This document shows positions 16,666-25,935 of a stretch of DNA of 64,000 nt, one piece after another. The stretch is from Acidihalobacter prosperus. GTDB lineage: Bacteria; Pseudomonadota; Gammaproteobacteria; DSM-5130; Acidihalobacteraceae. Within the stretch, counting starts at the first letter, position 1. Every line of letters starts with the position of its first letter. Location: the NCBI RefSeq assembly GCF_000754095.2, contig NZ_JQSG02000001.1, forward strand, positions 543,140 to 607,139, read 5' to 3'. The translations under genes were made by a program, and so were the position numbers. The notes beneath the pieces are model-generated. The model was not told where the DNA came from. It ran no database searches and saw only the letters and a program-made list of their open reading frames with translations.

Positions 16666-18222
16666 TCAGTGCAGTGGCGGCGGGCGCAGGCCGGCAATGG
16701 GCCAGCGCGTCACCTTGCCGCTGTGCGTGTCGACCGCGACCAGGCGGTTGGCATTGGTATCGGCCACGATCAGCTCGTGCGGCCCGAGTACCGCGAGGCC
16801 GCCGGGCTGTGCGAGGCCGGTGGCCAGCGTGGTCACGGTCTGCGTCTGGAGATCCAGACGGCGGATGGCGTCGTTGAAGGTGTCGGCGATGTACAAACTG
16901 CCATTCGCATACGCAAGCCCCTGATCATGCTGCAGCAGGGCGCTGGACGCGGGGCCGTTGCGGAGGCCGAAATCGAACAGGCCGCGACCGATCAAGGTGC
17001 GCACATGCAGATCCGCCAGCTGCACGGCACGCACGGCGGACGACTCGGGGTCGGCCACGTACAGCCGGCCGCCGTGGTAGGCGAGGCCACTGCTCTGCGC
17101 GAAGCTTGCCTGTGCCGCCGGGCCGTCGGCGATACCTTCGGCACCGCTGCCCGCGACCGGGCCGATGCGCTGCGTGCGCAGGTCGAGTTTCCACACCTGG
17201 TGGTCACCCGCCATCGCGATATACAACTCGTCGCCAATCCGCTCCAGCCCCCAGGGCGAATTGAGCGGCACGCTGCGCGCCCGGTGGATACCCACGACGC
17301 CGTATTCCTGGCGGCCGTCGCCCGCCACGGTGGTGACAGCGAAGGTCTTCAGATCGATCCGGCGGATCAGCTGGTTGCCGGTGTCGGCGACATAGAGGGC
17401 GTTGTCGTCGAATGCGAGTCCCTGTGGGCTATCGAAACTGGTCCGAGCGGCCGGGCCGTCAACCGCCCCCGCCTTGCCATTACCGACGACCCGGACAACT
17501 TTGCCAGCACGGTCGAACAAGACGATGCGATTGTGCCCGGTGTCCGAAACCGCGACATATTGCGCGTCCACGGCGACCTTGCCCGGCTGCAGCAGCGGCG
17601 TATCCGGTACCGGCAGGGGCTTGAGCGGCAACGATTGGGCGGTGTTCAGGCTGCCGTCGCGGCGGGCCTCCGCCAGGGCCTGCAACACGGCCTTGCGAAT
17701 ATGGGCGTACTGGCCCTCGCCAATGAATTTGTTGATGACCTTGCCGTCCGGCCCCAGCAGCACGAAGGTGGGCCAGGCGAATACGCCGTACTGGCGCCAC
17801 AGTCGCATCTGCTTATCGGTGACCACGGGATGGTCCAGATGATAGCGGCGGATGAAACCGTCAATGGCGTCCACACCTTGCGAGGCCTTGAATTTGGGCG
17901 AATTGACGCCGATCACGAGCAGGCTGCCGCCAAATTCGCGTTGCAGCCTTGCCGTGCCGGGCAAGGTGTGGATGCAGTTGATGCAGCCCGGCGTAAAGAA
18001 ATCCAGCAACACCAAACGCCCCTTGAGGTCGGCGGCGGTCAGCGGCCGGCTGACGTTGAACCAGGGCGCGCCCGCGGGAAATTCGGGGCCGGCAGCATTC
18101 GCCGGCCGGATGGCGAGCAGAGCCGCCAGCACGGCGAGCGTGGCCGCCATCCACAAGACCGCGGACGAACGGCGTGCGTGGCGACGGACGGCAATTGAGT
18201 GTATCGGTGCGATTTCGGTCAT
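16666..18222 (-). CDS. Exported thioredoxin-NHL repeat protein (NHLRC2-like)
   Basis: A 518-residue protein. Residues 1-45 form a signal peptide or membrane anchor (hydrophobic VLWMAATLAVLAALLAI then ANA). Residues 50-190 are a thioredoxin-like/AhpC-TSA domain with redox motif CINC (FFTPGCINCIHTLPG). The remainder is an NHL beta-propeller with repeats such as PQGLAFDDNALYVADTGNQL and DQGLAYANGSLYIADTFNDA. The architecture matches NHLRC2-type proteins. It should act as a periplasmic thiol-disulfide protein with a binding propeller. Its start overlaps the doxX stop by 4 bp, linking it to the bufferin operon, where it may keep Cys residues of the exported metal-binding peptide reduced (inference). 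Confidence 0.88.
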   Translation of the reverse strand: MTEIAPIHSIAVRRHARRSSAVLWMAATLAVLAALLAIRPANAAGPEFPAGAPWFNVSRPLTAADLKGRLVLLDFFTPGCINCIHTLPGTARLQREFGGSLLVIGVNSPKFKASQGVDAIDGFIRRYHLDHPVVTDKQMRLWRQYGVFAWPTFVLLGPDGKVINKFIGEGQYAHIRKAVLQALAEARRDGSLNTAQSLPLKPLPVPDTPLLQPGKVAVDAQYVAVSDTGHNRIVLFDRAGKVVRVVGNGKAGAVDGPAARTSFDSPQGLAFDDNALYVADTGNQLIRRIDLKTFAVTTVAGDGRQEYGVVGIHRARSVPLNSPWGLERIGDELYIAMAGDHQVWKLDLRTQRIGPVAGSGAEGIADGPAAQASFAQSSGLAYHGGRLYVADPESSAVRAVQLADLHVRTLIGRGLFDFGLRNGPASSALLQHDQGLAYANGSLYIADTFNDAIRRLDLQTQTVTTLATGLAQPGGLAVLGPHELIVADTNANRLVAVDTHSGKVTRWPIAGLRPPPLH

Positions 18223-18707
18223 GGCGCGTTGTGCGGCTTGTTCGAGTGGGGACGGTTCGGGCTGCCGCACCACCAGCGTCGCAACAGCGCATCGACCGAC
18301 AGTGCGCCGGGGCCATGCAGCAGCGTTGCCAACAGCATGATGCCCCAGATCTTGTGATCGACGAATCCGGTCGCCCAGAGCGCGGGGTAGGAAATCACGG
18401 CCACTATGTTATAGACGAACAGGAAGCCGGCCGTGAAACGCGTGAAAAGACCGAGCGCGAGCAGCACCGGGAAACCGAGTTCGATGCCGGTGGCGAGGTA
18501 GGCTGCCACTTCGGGTGGCAGCAGCGGGACGTGGTACTCGTACCGGAAGAGGTAGAGGGTCGAATACATGCTTTGAATCTTGACCATGCCCGCGCGCCAG
18601 AACACCTCGGCGACCCAGAGCCTGATCAGCAGATCGGCCAGCGGGGCCGCCTTGTCGAGCCACTGCGCGATGCGCGCGTAGGCTGCGGTGGACTTGTCGA
18701 GGATCAT
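18219..18707 (-). CDS. DoxX family membrane protein
   Basis: A 162-residue inner-membrane protein with four hydrophobic segments, of the DoxX/DoxD family (RLWVAEVFWRAGMVKIQSMY; LGFPVLLALGLFTRFTAGFL). DoxX proteins commonly accompany bufAB-type operons and redox systems; the biochemical role is not well defined. It overlaps the bufC-like gene upstream and the thioredoxin-NHL gene downstream by 4 bp each, so the three are translationally coupled. The ATG at 18707 gives the usual family length. Confidence 0.85.
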   Translation of the reverse strand: MILDKSTAAYARIAQWLDKAAPLADLLIRLWVAEVFWRAGMVKIQSMYSTLYLFRYEYHVPLLPPEVAAYLATGIELGFPVLLALGLFTRFTAGFLFVYNIVAVISYPALWATGFVDHKIWGIMLLATLLHGPGALSVDALLRRWWCGSPNRPHSNKPHNAP

Positions 18708-19480
18708 GAGGATTCTCCCGCGTCGGGTGCGACGAAGAGGCCGAGTTCGAGCAGCGCGGGCAGGCGTTCGGCGAGGTCGAACCCGGGATGAGCCGCAAGC
18801 GTTGCCGCCAGGGCGTCGGACAGGCTCGATCCGGCTGCAAGACCGCTCAGCCAATGGTGATCGGGCGGGTCCAGCGCGAGTACGTAGACCTCGTCCTCCG
18901 GCCGCGCGACCAGCAGATGCGCCGGTGGCAATGTATCGAGATCGAGAGTGCCCTGCCGTCGTTCCGGGTCGAGGGCAAAGCCCCAGATTTCCGCCACCGG
19001 GTAAGGTGAATGCAGAAGCCGCGCCGCGGGGATCAGCGACAGCTCCGGCTCGCGGGCGGCGGCGATCCGTGCTAGACCGGCCGGGTCCAGCGCGCGTGCC
19101 TCGGCGGCATGGAAACAGCAATGCCAGGCCCATTCGAGTCTCGCGACATCCGGCAGATACGGCAGGCCGGCCGCCGCATCGAAGCGGGCGATGAAATCGG
19201 CCAGCTCGGCGCCGAAATCGCGCAAATCGCCGCTGCGGGAAGGGTGGTGCTCGCGGTAATGCGCTGCCAGCGCGGCGAAGAAGTCTTCGCCGACCAGTTG
19301 CTGCACCGCGGGATAGATGCCGGCCAGCGCCTCTGTCTGGGTGATCGCGGTATTGTTGCGGTAGACGGCAAGGCGCCGTGCCGGGTCGAGCACGCCGTCG
19401 CGCAGGCCGACCGAGCCCGCGCGCGTGGGGTCGGTGAGTGCGGCGGCAAAGGCCGCCTGGCATTCAGCCAACTTGGGCAT
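18704..19480 (-). CDS. bufC: DUF2063 protein, BufC-type MNIO partner
   Basis: A 258-residue protein with the N-terminal DUF2063 signature (LAVYRNNTAITQTEALAGIY and FFAALAAHYREHHPSRSGDL). In bufferin operons this protein partners the DUF692 (MNIO) oxidase and delivers the precursor peptide for modification. The ATG at 19480 lies 17 bp inside the end of bufB, a typical tight overlap. The C-terminal half (residues 150-258) is less conserved. Assignment as BufC rests mainly on domain plus neighbours. Confidence 0.85.
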   Translation of the reverse strand: MPKLAECQAAFAAALTDPTRAGSVGLRDGVLDPARRLAVYRNNTAITQTEALAGIYPAVQQLVGEDFFAALAAHYREHHPSRSGDLRDFGAELADFIARFDAAAGLPYLPDVARLEWAWHCCFHAAEARALDPAGLARIAAAREPELSLIPAARLLHSPYPVAEIWGFALDPERRQGTLDLDTLPPAHLLVARPEDEVYVLALDPPDHHWLSGLAAGSSLSDALAATLAAHPGFDLAERLPALLELGLFVAPDAGESS

Positions 19481-20336
19481 GGCGCACCTCCGAAAGGTGG
19501 CGTTCGGCGACCGCCGCTTCGGCCTCAAGCACCGCCAGCGGCGGCAAATCGGCGTCCCATTCGATGAGCGTGGGGCGCGGCCCCAGCCGTTCGAGGGTCT
19601 CGCGATATAGCTGCCAGACTGCCTCGCACACGGGCTGGTCGTGGGTATCGATGAGTATGACCTGGCCGTCGTCAAGCATGCGCCGGGTATGGCCGGCAAG
19701 GTGGATTTCGCCCACGCGCGCGGCATCGACCGCGTTCACGAAATCGAGCGCCGAATAACCGTGGTTGCAGGCGTTGACGTAGAGATTGTTGACGTCGAGC
19801 AGAATGCCGCAGTCGGCGCGCTCGGCAACCGCGTTGACGAATGCCCACTCGCTCAGTCGCGAATCCTCGAATTCGAGATAGCTGGAGACGTTTTCGACCA
19901 AAATCCGGCGCCCCAGCGCATCCTGCAGCTGGCGGACGCGAGCGGCGACGTGATCGACGGCTTCCTCGGTGTAGGGCAGGGGCAACAGATCGTTAAAATG
20001 CTGACCGGCATGGGCGTTCCAGCACAGGTGTTCGGAAATCAGCGCCGGCTGCACGAGCCGGACGAGGCGCCGCAACCGCTCGAGATGATCGTCATCCAGC
20101 GGCGCGGCATTGCCGAGACCGAGCCCGACGCCATGCAGACTGATCGGATAGCGCTCGGCCAGCACCCGCAGATTGCGCAGCGGGCGTCCGCCGGGGCCGA
20201 AGTAGTTTTCGCTATGGGCTTCCAGCCAGGCGGCCTGCGTGCCCGCCTCGACGATTTCGCGTTCGTATTCGGCGCGCAGACCAACCCCGGCCTTCGCCGG
20301 GATCGGAGCGCCTGCGTTGGACGAGGGCGCGTTCAT
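19464..20336 (-). CDS. bufB: DUF692 multinuclear iron oxidase, BufB-type
   Basis: A 290-residue TIM-barrel protein of the MNIO family (DUF692; relatives include MbnB). Iron-ligand motifs are visible: SLHGVGLGLG near residue 70, ISEHLCWNAHAGQHFND, RILVENVSSYLEF, LLDVNNLYVNACNHG, EIHLAGHTRR, LIDTHDQPV and LIEWDADLP. MNIO enzymes modify Cys residues of ribosomal peptides, for example to oxazolone/thioamide or thiooxazole groups. The adjacent Cys-containing bufA product is the presumed substrate. The gene starts 10 bp after bufA and overlaps bufC. All recognisable metal ligands are retained, so the enzyme looks active. Confidence 0.9.
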   Translation of the reverse strand: MNAPSSNAGAPIPAKAGVGLRAEYEREIVEAGTQAAWLEAHSENYFGPGGRPLRNLRVLAERYPISLHGVGLGLGNAAPLDDDHLERLRRLVRLVQPALISEHLCWNAHAGQHFNDLLPLPYTEEAVDHVAARVRQLQDALGRRILVENVSSYLEFEDSRLSEWAFVNAVAERADCGILLDVNNLYVNACNHGYSALDFVNAVDAARVGEIHLAGHTRRMLDDGQVILIDTHDQPVCEAVWQLYRETLERLGPRPTLIEWDADLPPLAVLEAEAAVAERHLSEVRHAQVG

Positions 20337-20346
20337 GCGGCGCGGC

Positions 20347-20751
<405 letters not shown>

Positions 20752-20908
20752 TCAAGCGGCGATGAATGGATGTCGCCGCGTGGCCGGTCCAGGCTGGGGC
20801 AGGCCACGCCGTCGACATACGCTTAGTCGCCGCCCGGGCGGTGTTCTTACAGAAAGCTGTCGAGGGCAGGGCCCCCGCGGCGGGTCTGGGGACGCGCCGG
20901 GCTGCGCC

Positions 20909-21640
20909 TCAGTCCAGCTCGCTCAGATAGTAGTGATGGGCGGTGCTGCAACGGCTGATGCGCAGTTCGACCGGGTGTTTGCTGATATTGAAGGCTACCC
21001 GATGGATCTCCAGCAACGGCGAACCGACGGGCAGGCCGAGCAGTCCCGCTTCGCTCTCGCCCGCGGCCACCGCGCGCAGGCGCTCGCGCGCACGCACCAC
21101 GGTCACGCCGTAACGCGCCTCGTACATGTCGTAGAGCGTATTGGTGACCTCGCCGTCCTTGCCGCACTGCAGGTCGGGGAACAGCTCGCCGGGGACCGTG
21201 ATGCGCTCGTATATGACCGGCCGCTCGCGGAGATGGCGGACCCGGATGATGCGCGTCACCGGCGCGCCGACCTTTAGCTCAAGCGCGTCCCGCTCGTCAC
21301 GATCCGCCTTGCCGGCGAGACATTCCAGGGTACGGCTTTCGGGCAGCTGCCGCTCGCCGTTCTCCCCGACCAGCAGGAAGAACTGGAACAGCGAGCGTGC
21401 GGCGCTGTGCTTGGCGGCGAAGGTGCCCTTGCCTTGGCGCCGGTCGACCAGCCGCTCGGCCTCCATTTCGTTCAAGGCCTTGCGCAAGGTGCCCTGGCTA
21501 ACGCCGTATTCCTGGGCCAGTGCGGTTTCGCTGGGCAAGGCCTGCCCGGGCGGCCACTCGCCGGCGGCGAGGCGTTCCGTGAGCAGAGCCTTGATCTGGC
21601 TGTAAAGAGGGCGGAAGTCCGGTCCGCTGGCTTGTCCCAT
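20909..21640 (-). CDS. GntR family regulator with UTRA domain (HutC type)
   Basis: A 243-residue repressor-type protein. Residues 15-75 form a GntR winged helix (LPSETALAQEYGVSQGTLRK). Residues 95-240 form a UTRA ligand-binding domain (VTRIIRVRHLRERPVIYERI; GLPVGSPLLEIHRVAFNISK). It is divergent from the suyA operon with 207 bp between starts, and a strong palindrome lies there, so it most likely represses the sulfonate operon until a pathway intermediate binds. The ligand is unknown; sulfolactate or the imported sulfonate are the obvious candidates. Confidence 0.88.
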   Translation of the reverse strand: MGQASGPDFRPLYSQIKALLTERLAAGEWPPGQALPSETALAQEYGVSQGTLRKALNEMEAERLVDRRQGKGTFAAKHSAARSLFQFFLLVGENGERQLPESRTLECLAGKADRDERDALELKVGAPVTRIIRVRHLRERPVIYERITVPGELFPDLQCGKDGEVTNTLYDMYEARYGVTVVRARERLRAVAAGESEAGLLGLPVGSPLLEIHRVAFNISKHPVELRISRCSTAHHYYLSELD

Positions 21641-21747
21641 CGGGGTTCCTGTGTGTTCTCCAACACTTGCATATCAACCGGCAGCGGCATGCTGCTGTCG
21701 GCATTTATGCGTGTCCGACCGCTCGTCGTCTCCGCGCAGTTTACGCC

Positions 21748-21776
21748 TTGACGGTACGAATATCACCGACTAGTCT
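21748..21776 (+). promoter_or_regulatory. Candidate sigma-70 promoter of the sulfonate operon
   Basis: TTGACG (21748-21753) and TAGTCT (21771-21776) are separated by 17 bp and lie 72 bp upstream of suyA. The palindromic operator begins just downstream of the -10 element, where a bound repressor would block initiation or elongation. Confidence 0.45.
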
Positions 21777-21780
21777 GAAT

Positions 21781-21811
21781 TATGTCTTATATAGGACATA
21801 CTACATAAGAC
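21781..21811. promoter_or_regulatory. Palindromic operator for the GntR regulator
   Basis: TATGTC (21781-21786) and GACATA (21795-21800) bracket a nearly symmetric TTATATAG core. A second, wider pair, GTCTTAT (21784-21790) and ATAAGAC (21805-21811), overlaps it. The sites lie between the divergent GntR gene and suyA and have the GT-N-AC-like symmetry usual for GntR operators. Confidence 0.6.
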
Positions 21812-21847
21812 TTAAAACGGAGATCGGCAACGACAAGAGGAGCAGGC

Positions 21848-22132
21848 ATGGCAACCCACTTTCTGGTGCACAACAAGGCCGACCGGGTCGGCGTGGTCGT
21901 GGTGGAGGGCGTCAAGGCCGGCCAGCCGCTGACCGGCTGGCTGCTCGAAAACGACACGACCTTGAACATCGAAGCCAAGGATGACATCCCGCTTGGACAC
22001 AAAATCGCACTGGTGGACGTGAACGAGCACGACACCATCATCGAATACGAGCACGACATCGGTCGGGCCGTCGCGCGCATCGGCAAGGGGCATCACGTAC
22101 ACGTGCACAACATCAAGACGAAACGGTGGTAA
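21848..22132 (+). CDS. suyA: (R)-sulfolactate sulfo-lyase, small subunit (SuyA)
   Basis: A 94-residue SAF-domain protein ([40 protein letters not shown]). It is homologous to the N-terminal part of altronate dehydratase UxaA. SuyA and SuyB together cleave (R)-3-sulfolactate to pyruvate and sulfite. In altronate dehydratases the two parts are normally one chain of about 500 residues. Separate genes of about 90 and 390 residues are the SuyAB arrangement. An AGAGGAG site precedes the ATG. First gene of the operon, 2 bp before suyB. Confidence 0.85.
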   Translation: MATHFLVHNKADRVGVVVVEGVKAGQPLTGWLLENDTTLNIEAKDDIPLGHKIALVDVNEHDTIIEYEHDIGRAVARIGKGHHVHVHNIKTKRW

Positions 22133-22134
22133 CG

Positions 22135-23307
22135 ATGGCAAATTCCGATCTGAGCTTTATGGGTTACCGGCGTGAAAATGGCCGAGTCGGCGTCCGCAAC
22201 CATGTCGTCATCCTGCCGTTGGATGATCTTTCCAACGCCGCCTGCGAGGCCGTGGCGAACAACATCAAGGGCACGATGGCGCTGCCGCACCCCTACGGAC
22301 GGCTGCAGTTCGGCGCGGATCTGGAGCTACATTTCCGCACCCTGATCGGCACCGGCTCCAATCCCAACGTGGCGGCGGTGGTGGTGATCGGCATCGAGCC
22401 GGGCTGGACCCAGCGCGTGGTCGAGGGCATCCGACTGACCGGCAAGCCGGTCGAGGGTTTCGCCATCGAGGAGCATGGCGACATCAACACCATTGCGCGC
22501 GCCTCGCGCACGGCCAAGGAGATGGTGCAATGGGCGACGGAAAAACAGCGCGAGCGCTGCGGCATCGACGAGCTGTGGATATCGATGAAATGCGGCGAGT
22601 CGGACACCACCTCCGGCCTCGCCTCGAACCCGACCATGGGCAATCTGGTCGACAAGCTGGTACCGCTCGGCGCCAACATCTGTTTCGGCGAAACATCGGA
22701 GCTGACCGGCGCGGAGGAGGTCTGCGCGGCACGCGCGGTCGATGACGAGGTCAGACGCAAATTCCTCAAGACCTGGAACGACTACAACGACTTCATCAAT
22801 CGCCACAAGACCGACGATCTGTCCGAATCGCAACCGACCAAGGGCAACATCGCTGGCGGTCTCTCCACCATCGAGGAAAAGGCCTTCGGCAATCTGGCCA
22901 AGATCGGCAAGAACACACCGTTCATCGACGTGCTGGAGCCCGCCGAGACGCCCGCCAAGGGACCTGGCCTGTACTTCATGGACACCTCGTCGGCGGCGGC
23001 CGAATGCATCACCCTGCAGTGCGCCGCGGGCTACGTGGTGCATCTGTTCACTACGGGTCAGGGCAACATCATCGGCAATCCGGTCGAGCCCGTTATCAAG
23101 CTCAGCGCCAATCCGCGCACGGTGCGCACCATGTCCGAACATATCGATCTCGACGTTTCCGGCATCCTGCGCCGTGAAATGAATTTGGATCAGGCCGGCG
23201 ACGCCTTGATCGAGACGATGCTGCGCACCTGCAACGGGCGGTCGACCTCGGCCGAAGCCCTGGGTCATCGCGAGTTCGTGCTCACCAAGCTGTATCGGAG
23301 CGCCTGA
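22135..23307 (+). CDS. suyB: (R)-sulfolactate sulfo-lyase, large subunit (SuyB)
   Basis: A 390-residue protein of the UxaA catalytic family. Family motifs include [52 protein letters not shown], and the SuyB-like stretch [20 protein letters not shown]. Conserved Cys residues ([17 protein letters not shown]) probably bind the iron. With SuyA it should eliminate sulfite from (R)-sulfolactate, giving pyruvate. The pairing with slcC/comC-like dehydrogenases and a TauE exporter in the same operon supports this over altronate dehydration. Confidence 0.87.
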   Translation: MANSDLSFMGYRRENGRVGVRNHVVILPLDDLSNAACEAVANNIKGTMALPHPYGRLQFGADLELHFRTLIGTGSNPNVAAVVVIGIEPGWTQRVVEGIRLTGKPVEGFAIEEHGDINTIARASRTAKEMVQWATEKQRERCGIDELWISMKCGESDTTSGLASNPTMGNLVDKLVPLGANICFGETSELTGAEEVCAARAVDDEVRRKFLKTWNDYNDFINRHKTDDLSESQPTKGNIAGGLSTIEEKAFGNLAKIGKNTPFIDVLEPAETPAKGPGLYFMDTSSAAAECITLQCAAGYVVHLFTTGQGNIIGNPVEPVIKLSANPRTVRTMSEHIDLDVSGILRREMNLDQAGDALIETMLRTCNGRSTSAEALGHREFVLTKLYRSA

Positions 23308-23335
23308 AGCGAACGGCGCGGCAGGGGGCGGAGCC

Positions 23336-24058
23336 ATGGCTGAAACGGACATGCTGGAGGTATCGATCTGGCGCGGCAACGAAGCCGGCGACTTCGTCGG
23401 CTATCGCGTGCCTCGGCACGACAATCAGACGGTGCTGGACGTGGTCACTCACGTTCAGCGCCACATCGATCCGAGCCTATCCTACCGCTTCGCCTGCCGA
23501 GTCGGCGTTTGCGGCTCCTGTGCGATGAGCGTCAACGGCGTACCGCGATGGACCTGTCGCACCCACGTCCGCCGCGTGGCGTCTGATCTTCGTCTGCGCA
23601 TCGCGCCGTTGCGCAACCTGCCGGTGATCAAGGATCTGGCCGTGGACATGCGGCCTTTTTTCGTCAAGTGGCGGCGGGCACGGGGCTACTTCATCTCCAC
23701 CGCCACGCGCGAGGACGCCTTTGCGCGCGTGCGCCCGGATTCGCCGCGGCGGCGTCAGGCCGATCAAGGCATCGAGTGCATCAACTGCGCGGTCTGTTAT
23801 GCCGCCTGCGACGTGGTGGCGTGGAAACCCGATTATCTCGGGCCCGCCGCCCTCAACCGCGCCTGGACCTTGGTAAACGACGAACGCGATGAACATCGCG
23901 ATCTGCATCTGCACGCCGTGGCGGCCGAAGGCGGCTGTCTGAGCTGCCACAGTCAGCAGGGCTGCCTGAAACATTGCCCGATGGGCCTGAACCCTGCTGC
24001 CGGCATTGCCGGACTCAAGCGCGCGGTGTCGGGTGCATTGCTGCGAGGCGAGTTGTGA
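23336..24058 (+). CDS. Succinate dehydrogenase/fumarate reductase-like iron-sulfur subunit
   Basis: A 240-residue protein of the SdhB/FrdB family. Residues 55-80 bind [2Fe-2S] (CRVGVCGSCAMSVNGVPRWT then C). Residues 140-155 hold a first C-terminal cluster motif (CINCAVCYAACDVV). Residues 200-220 hold a second (CLSCHSQQGCLKHCPMGLNP). It carries electrons from a flavoprotein to quinone or the reverse. The flavoprotein gene is not next to it but about 5 kb downstream in the same operon. The substrate need not be succinate; context suggests a sulfonated C4 acid (inference). Confidence 0.88.
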   Translation: MAETDMLEVSIWRGNEAGDFVGYRVPRHDNQTVLDVVTHVQRHIDPSLSYRFACRVGVCGSCAMSVNGVPRWTCRTHVRRVASDLRLRIAPLRNLPVIKDLAVDMRPFFVKWRRARGYFISTATREDAFARVRPDSPRRRQADQGIECINCAVCYAACDVVAWKPDYLGPAALNRAWTLVNDERDEHRDLHLHAVAAEGGCLSCHSQQGCLKHCPMGLNPAAGIAGLKRAVSGALLRGEL

Positions 24059-24393
24059 AGACGCGCATCGACGCCTGGCTGTGGCTCGCGCAGCGTATCA
24101 GCGCAGGCCTGCTGGCGATCACCGTCACCATCCATCTGGCCACCCTGATCTACGTGGCCAACGAGACCTTCTCGGCGGCTGATGTCCTGGCGCGCACGCG
24201 CGGCAGCCTGGCCTGGCTGGCCGTGTACGGGATTTTCGTCACCGCCGCGGCCGTGCACGTGCCGATCGGGCTGCGCGACATACTCATCGAATGGACGTCG
24301 ATCCGCCGCGACGGCGTCAACGTCATCGCATGGACATTCGCCTGTCTGCTGGCCGTCCTCGGATGGCGTGCGGTCTGGAACCTGTTCGCATGA
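24055..24393 (+). CDS. Succinate dehydrogenase-like membrane anchor subunit C
   Basis: A 112-residue membrane protein with three hydrophobic segments (RISAGLLAITVTIHLATLIY; AWLAVYGIFVTAAAVHVPIG; NVIAWTFACLLAVLGWRAVW). The His residues in the first and second segments (TIHLA, AVHVP) are possible heme b ligands. The GTG start overlaps the stop of the iron-sulfur gene and its own end overlaps subunit D by 4 bp. It probably forms, with the next protein, the quinone site of a complex II-like enzyme. Confidence 0.75.
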   Translation: MKTRIDAWLWLAQRISAGLLAITVTIHLATLIYVANETFSAADVLARTRGSLAWLAVYGIFVTAAAVHVPIGLRDILIEWTSIRRDGVNVIAWTFACLLAVLGWRAVWNLFA

Positions 24394-24734
24394 GCGCCGG
24401 CACCCGATTGCGCCGGCACGCAAGCTACCGGGCGTTCATCGTGCACCGACTGTCAGGCCTGCTGCTTGGTGTGTTCCTACCCATTCATCTCTGGGTGCTG
24501 GCCAGCGTCGTCGCGTCCACGGCAGGCGGGCATGCGCCGGACTGGGCGAGCAATCCCTGGGTCCGCTTCGGCGAGGGCGGGTTGGCCCTGCTGCTGTCGA
24601 TGCATTTGGCCGGCGGGCTTCGCCTGCTGGCGATCGAGTTTCTGCCCTGGCGCGATTGGCAGAAAACCGCGATTTCCGTGGCGGTGGGCGCGTCCGTGCT
24701 GGTCGCCCTGAGCTATCTCCTGAGGGCATTTTGA
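24390..24734 (+). CDS. Succinate dehydrogenase-like membrane anchor subunit D
   Basis: A 114-residue membrane protein with three hydrophobic segments. The first carries the SdhC/D-type motif HRLSGLLLGVFLPIHLWVLA (His near Ser and a second His, the usual heme/quinone signature). The second has LLLSMHLAGGLRLLAIEFLP. Together with the preceding subunit it should anchor the complex and react with quinone. Translationally coupled by an ATGA overlap. Confidence 0.78.
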   Translation: MSAGTRLRRHASYRAFIVHRLSGLLLGVFLPIHLWVLASVVASTAGGHAPDWASNPWVRFGEGGLALLLSMHLAGGLRLLAIEFLPWRDWQKTAISVAVGASVLVALSYLLRAF

Positions 24735-24824
24735 GCGTCGCGGACGTTTGATCCGCAAACGACTACGGTTACAGATGAAGAGAGTGCGATAGCACCGACC
24801 CTACTACCAGAAGGAGGAGTTGCG
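24735..24824 (+). other. Spacer with small hairpin inside the sulfonate operon
   Basis: This 90-bp gap contains CGTTTG (24745-24750) and CAAACG (24756-24761), a 6-bp stem with a 5-base loop and no T-run. It then has an AAGGAGGAG ribosome-binding site for the next gene. The hairpin might set differential expression of the highly translated periplasmic binding protein; no separate promoter is obvious. Confidence 0.35.
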
Positions 24825-25856
24825 ATGCAAAAGCATGGGAAGGAGAAGCACATGCGTGCCGTCAGGCTGGGGGCGGCGTTTTTGGCCGGTGCCATCGCGC
24901 TGGGCCTGAGCGGCGCATCCGGGGCAGAAACCGTCCGTTTCGCGCAGCAGTATGGCGTCGGCTACCTGCCGCTGATGGTCATGCGCCACAACCATCTGAT
25001 CCAGAAATACGCCGCGCAGTCGGGCATTCACGACGTCAAGATCACCTGGTCGACCTTCGGCGGCGGCGCGGCCATGAACGCGGCGCTGCTGTCAGGCAAT
25101 CTGGATTTCGCCTCCGGCGGCGTGGGCCCGCTGCTCAAGATCTGGGACAAGACCCAGGGCATCTACGACGTGCACGGCGTGGCCGCGCTCAACAGTCTGC
25201 CGAACCTGCTCAACACCACCAATCCGAACGTCCACAGCATCGCCGATTTCACCGACAAGGACCGCATCGCCCTGCCGGCGGTCAAGGTATCGATCCAGGC
25301 AATCACGCTGCAGATGGCCGCGGCTAAGGAATGGGGCGACAAGCATTACGACAAGCTCGACCATCTCACCGTCTCGATGAAGCATCCCGACGCCATGGCC
25401 GCGCTGCTCAGCGGCGGCGGCCAGATCGACGCGCATTTCACCTCGCCGCCTTATTCGGTCGAGGAATTGGCCGACCCGAAGGTGCACACCGTGCTGAGTT
25501 CGTATCAGGTGCTCGGCGGCAAGTCGACCTTCAATACCCTGTGGGCCTCGGCGAAATACCGCAAGGAGCATCCGAAGATGTTCGACGCGGTGTTCAAGGC
25601 GCTACAGGCGGCGGACCGGTTCATCAAGGCACATCCGGAGGAGGCCGCGCAAATCTACATCGAAGAGGCGCATTCCAAGCTGCCGAAAAAACTCATCGTT
25701 TCGATCATCACCAACCCCGAAAACGAATTCACCACCACGCCGAAAAACATCATGAAGTACGCCGACTTCATGTACAAAACCGGCTCCATCAAACATCTGC
25801 CCAAATCCTGGAAGGACGTGTTCTTCAAAAACGTCTGGAACGAGCCGGGCAGCTGA
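24825..25856 (+). CDS. ABC transporter substrate-binding protein, NitT/TauT (SsuA/TauA) type
   Basis: A 343-residue periplasmic binding protein. Residues 1-34 are a signal peptide (RLGAAFLAGAIALGLSGASG then AE). The mature part has the two-lobed NitT/TauT fold (FAQQYGVGYLPLMVMRHNHL; FGGGAAMNAALLSGNLDFAS; GGGQIDAHFTSPPYSVEELA). This family imports sulfonates, taurine, nitrate and related anions, and the operon points to a sulfonate. A strong AAGGAGGAG site sits just before the ATG; a second ATG at 24852 would still keep the signal peptide. It is followed by its ATPase and permease. Confidence 0.88.
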   Translation: MQKHGKEKHMRAVRLGAAFLAGAIALGLSGASGAETVRFAQQYGVGYLPLMVMRHNHLIQKYAAQSGIHDVKITWSTFGGGAAMNAALLSGNLDFASGGVGPLLKIWDKTQGIYDVHGVAALNSLPNLLNTTNPNVHSIADFTDKDRIALPAVKVSIQAITLQMAAAKEWGDKHYDKLDHLTVSMKHPDAMAALLSGGGQIDAHFTSPPYSVEELADPKVHTVLSSYQVLGGKSTFNTLWASAKYRKEHPKMFDAVFKALQAADRFIKAHPEEAAQIYIEEAHSKLPKKLIVSIITNPENEFTTTPKNIMKYADFMYKTGSIKHLPKSWKDVFFKNVWNEPGS

Positions 25857-25935
25857 TCCTCGGCCGTTTCGATCGAATGCCGTCGGCCGCCAAGCGACCG
25901 GCGGCACGACCCGCTAACCGAATGACGAGGGACGT

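Noticed and set aside
16543-18198. Open frame of 551 codons opposite the thioredoxin-NHL gene
   Set aside because: The minus-strand protein has a signal peptide, a CxxC site and NHL repeats; the opposite frame has none.
21848-23307. Altronate dehydratase (UxaA) as the identity of suyAB
   Set aside because: The split into 94 and 390 residues, the SuyB-like central motif and the sulfolactate dehydrogenase and TauE neighbours fit SuyAB better; no uronate genes are nearby.
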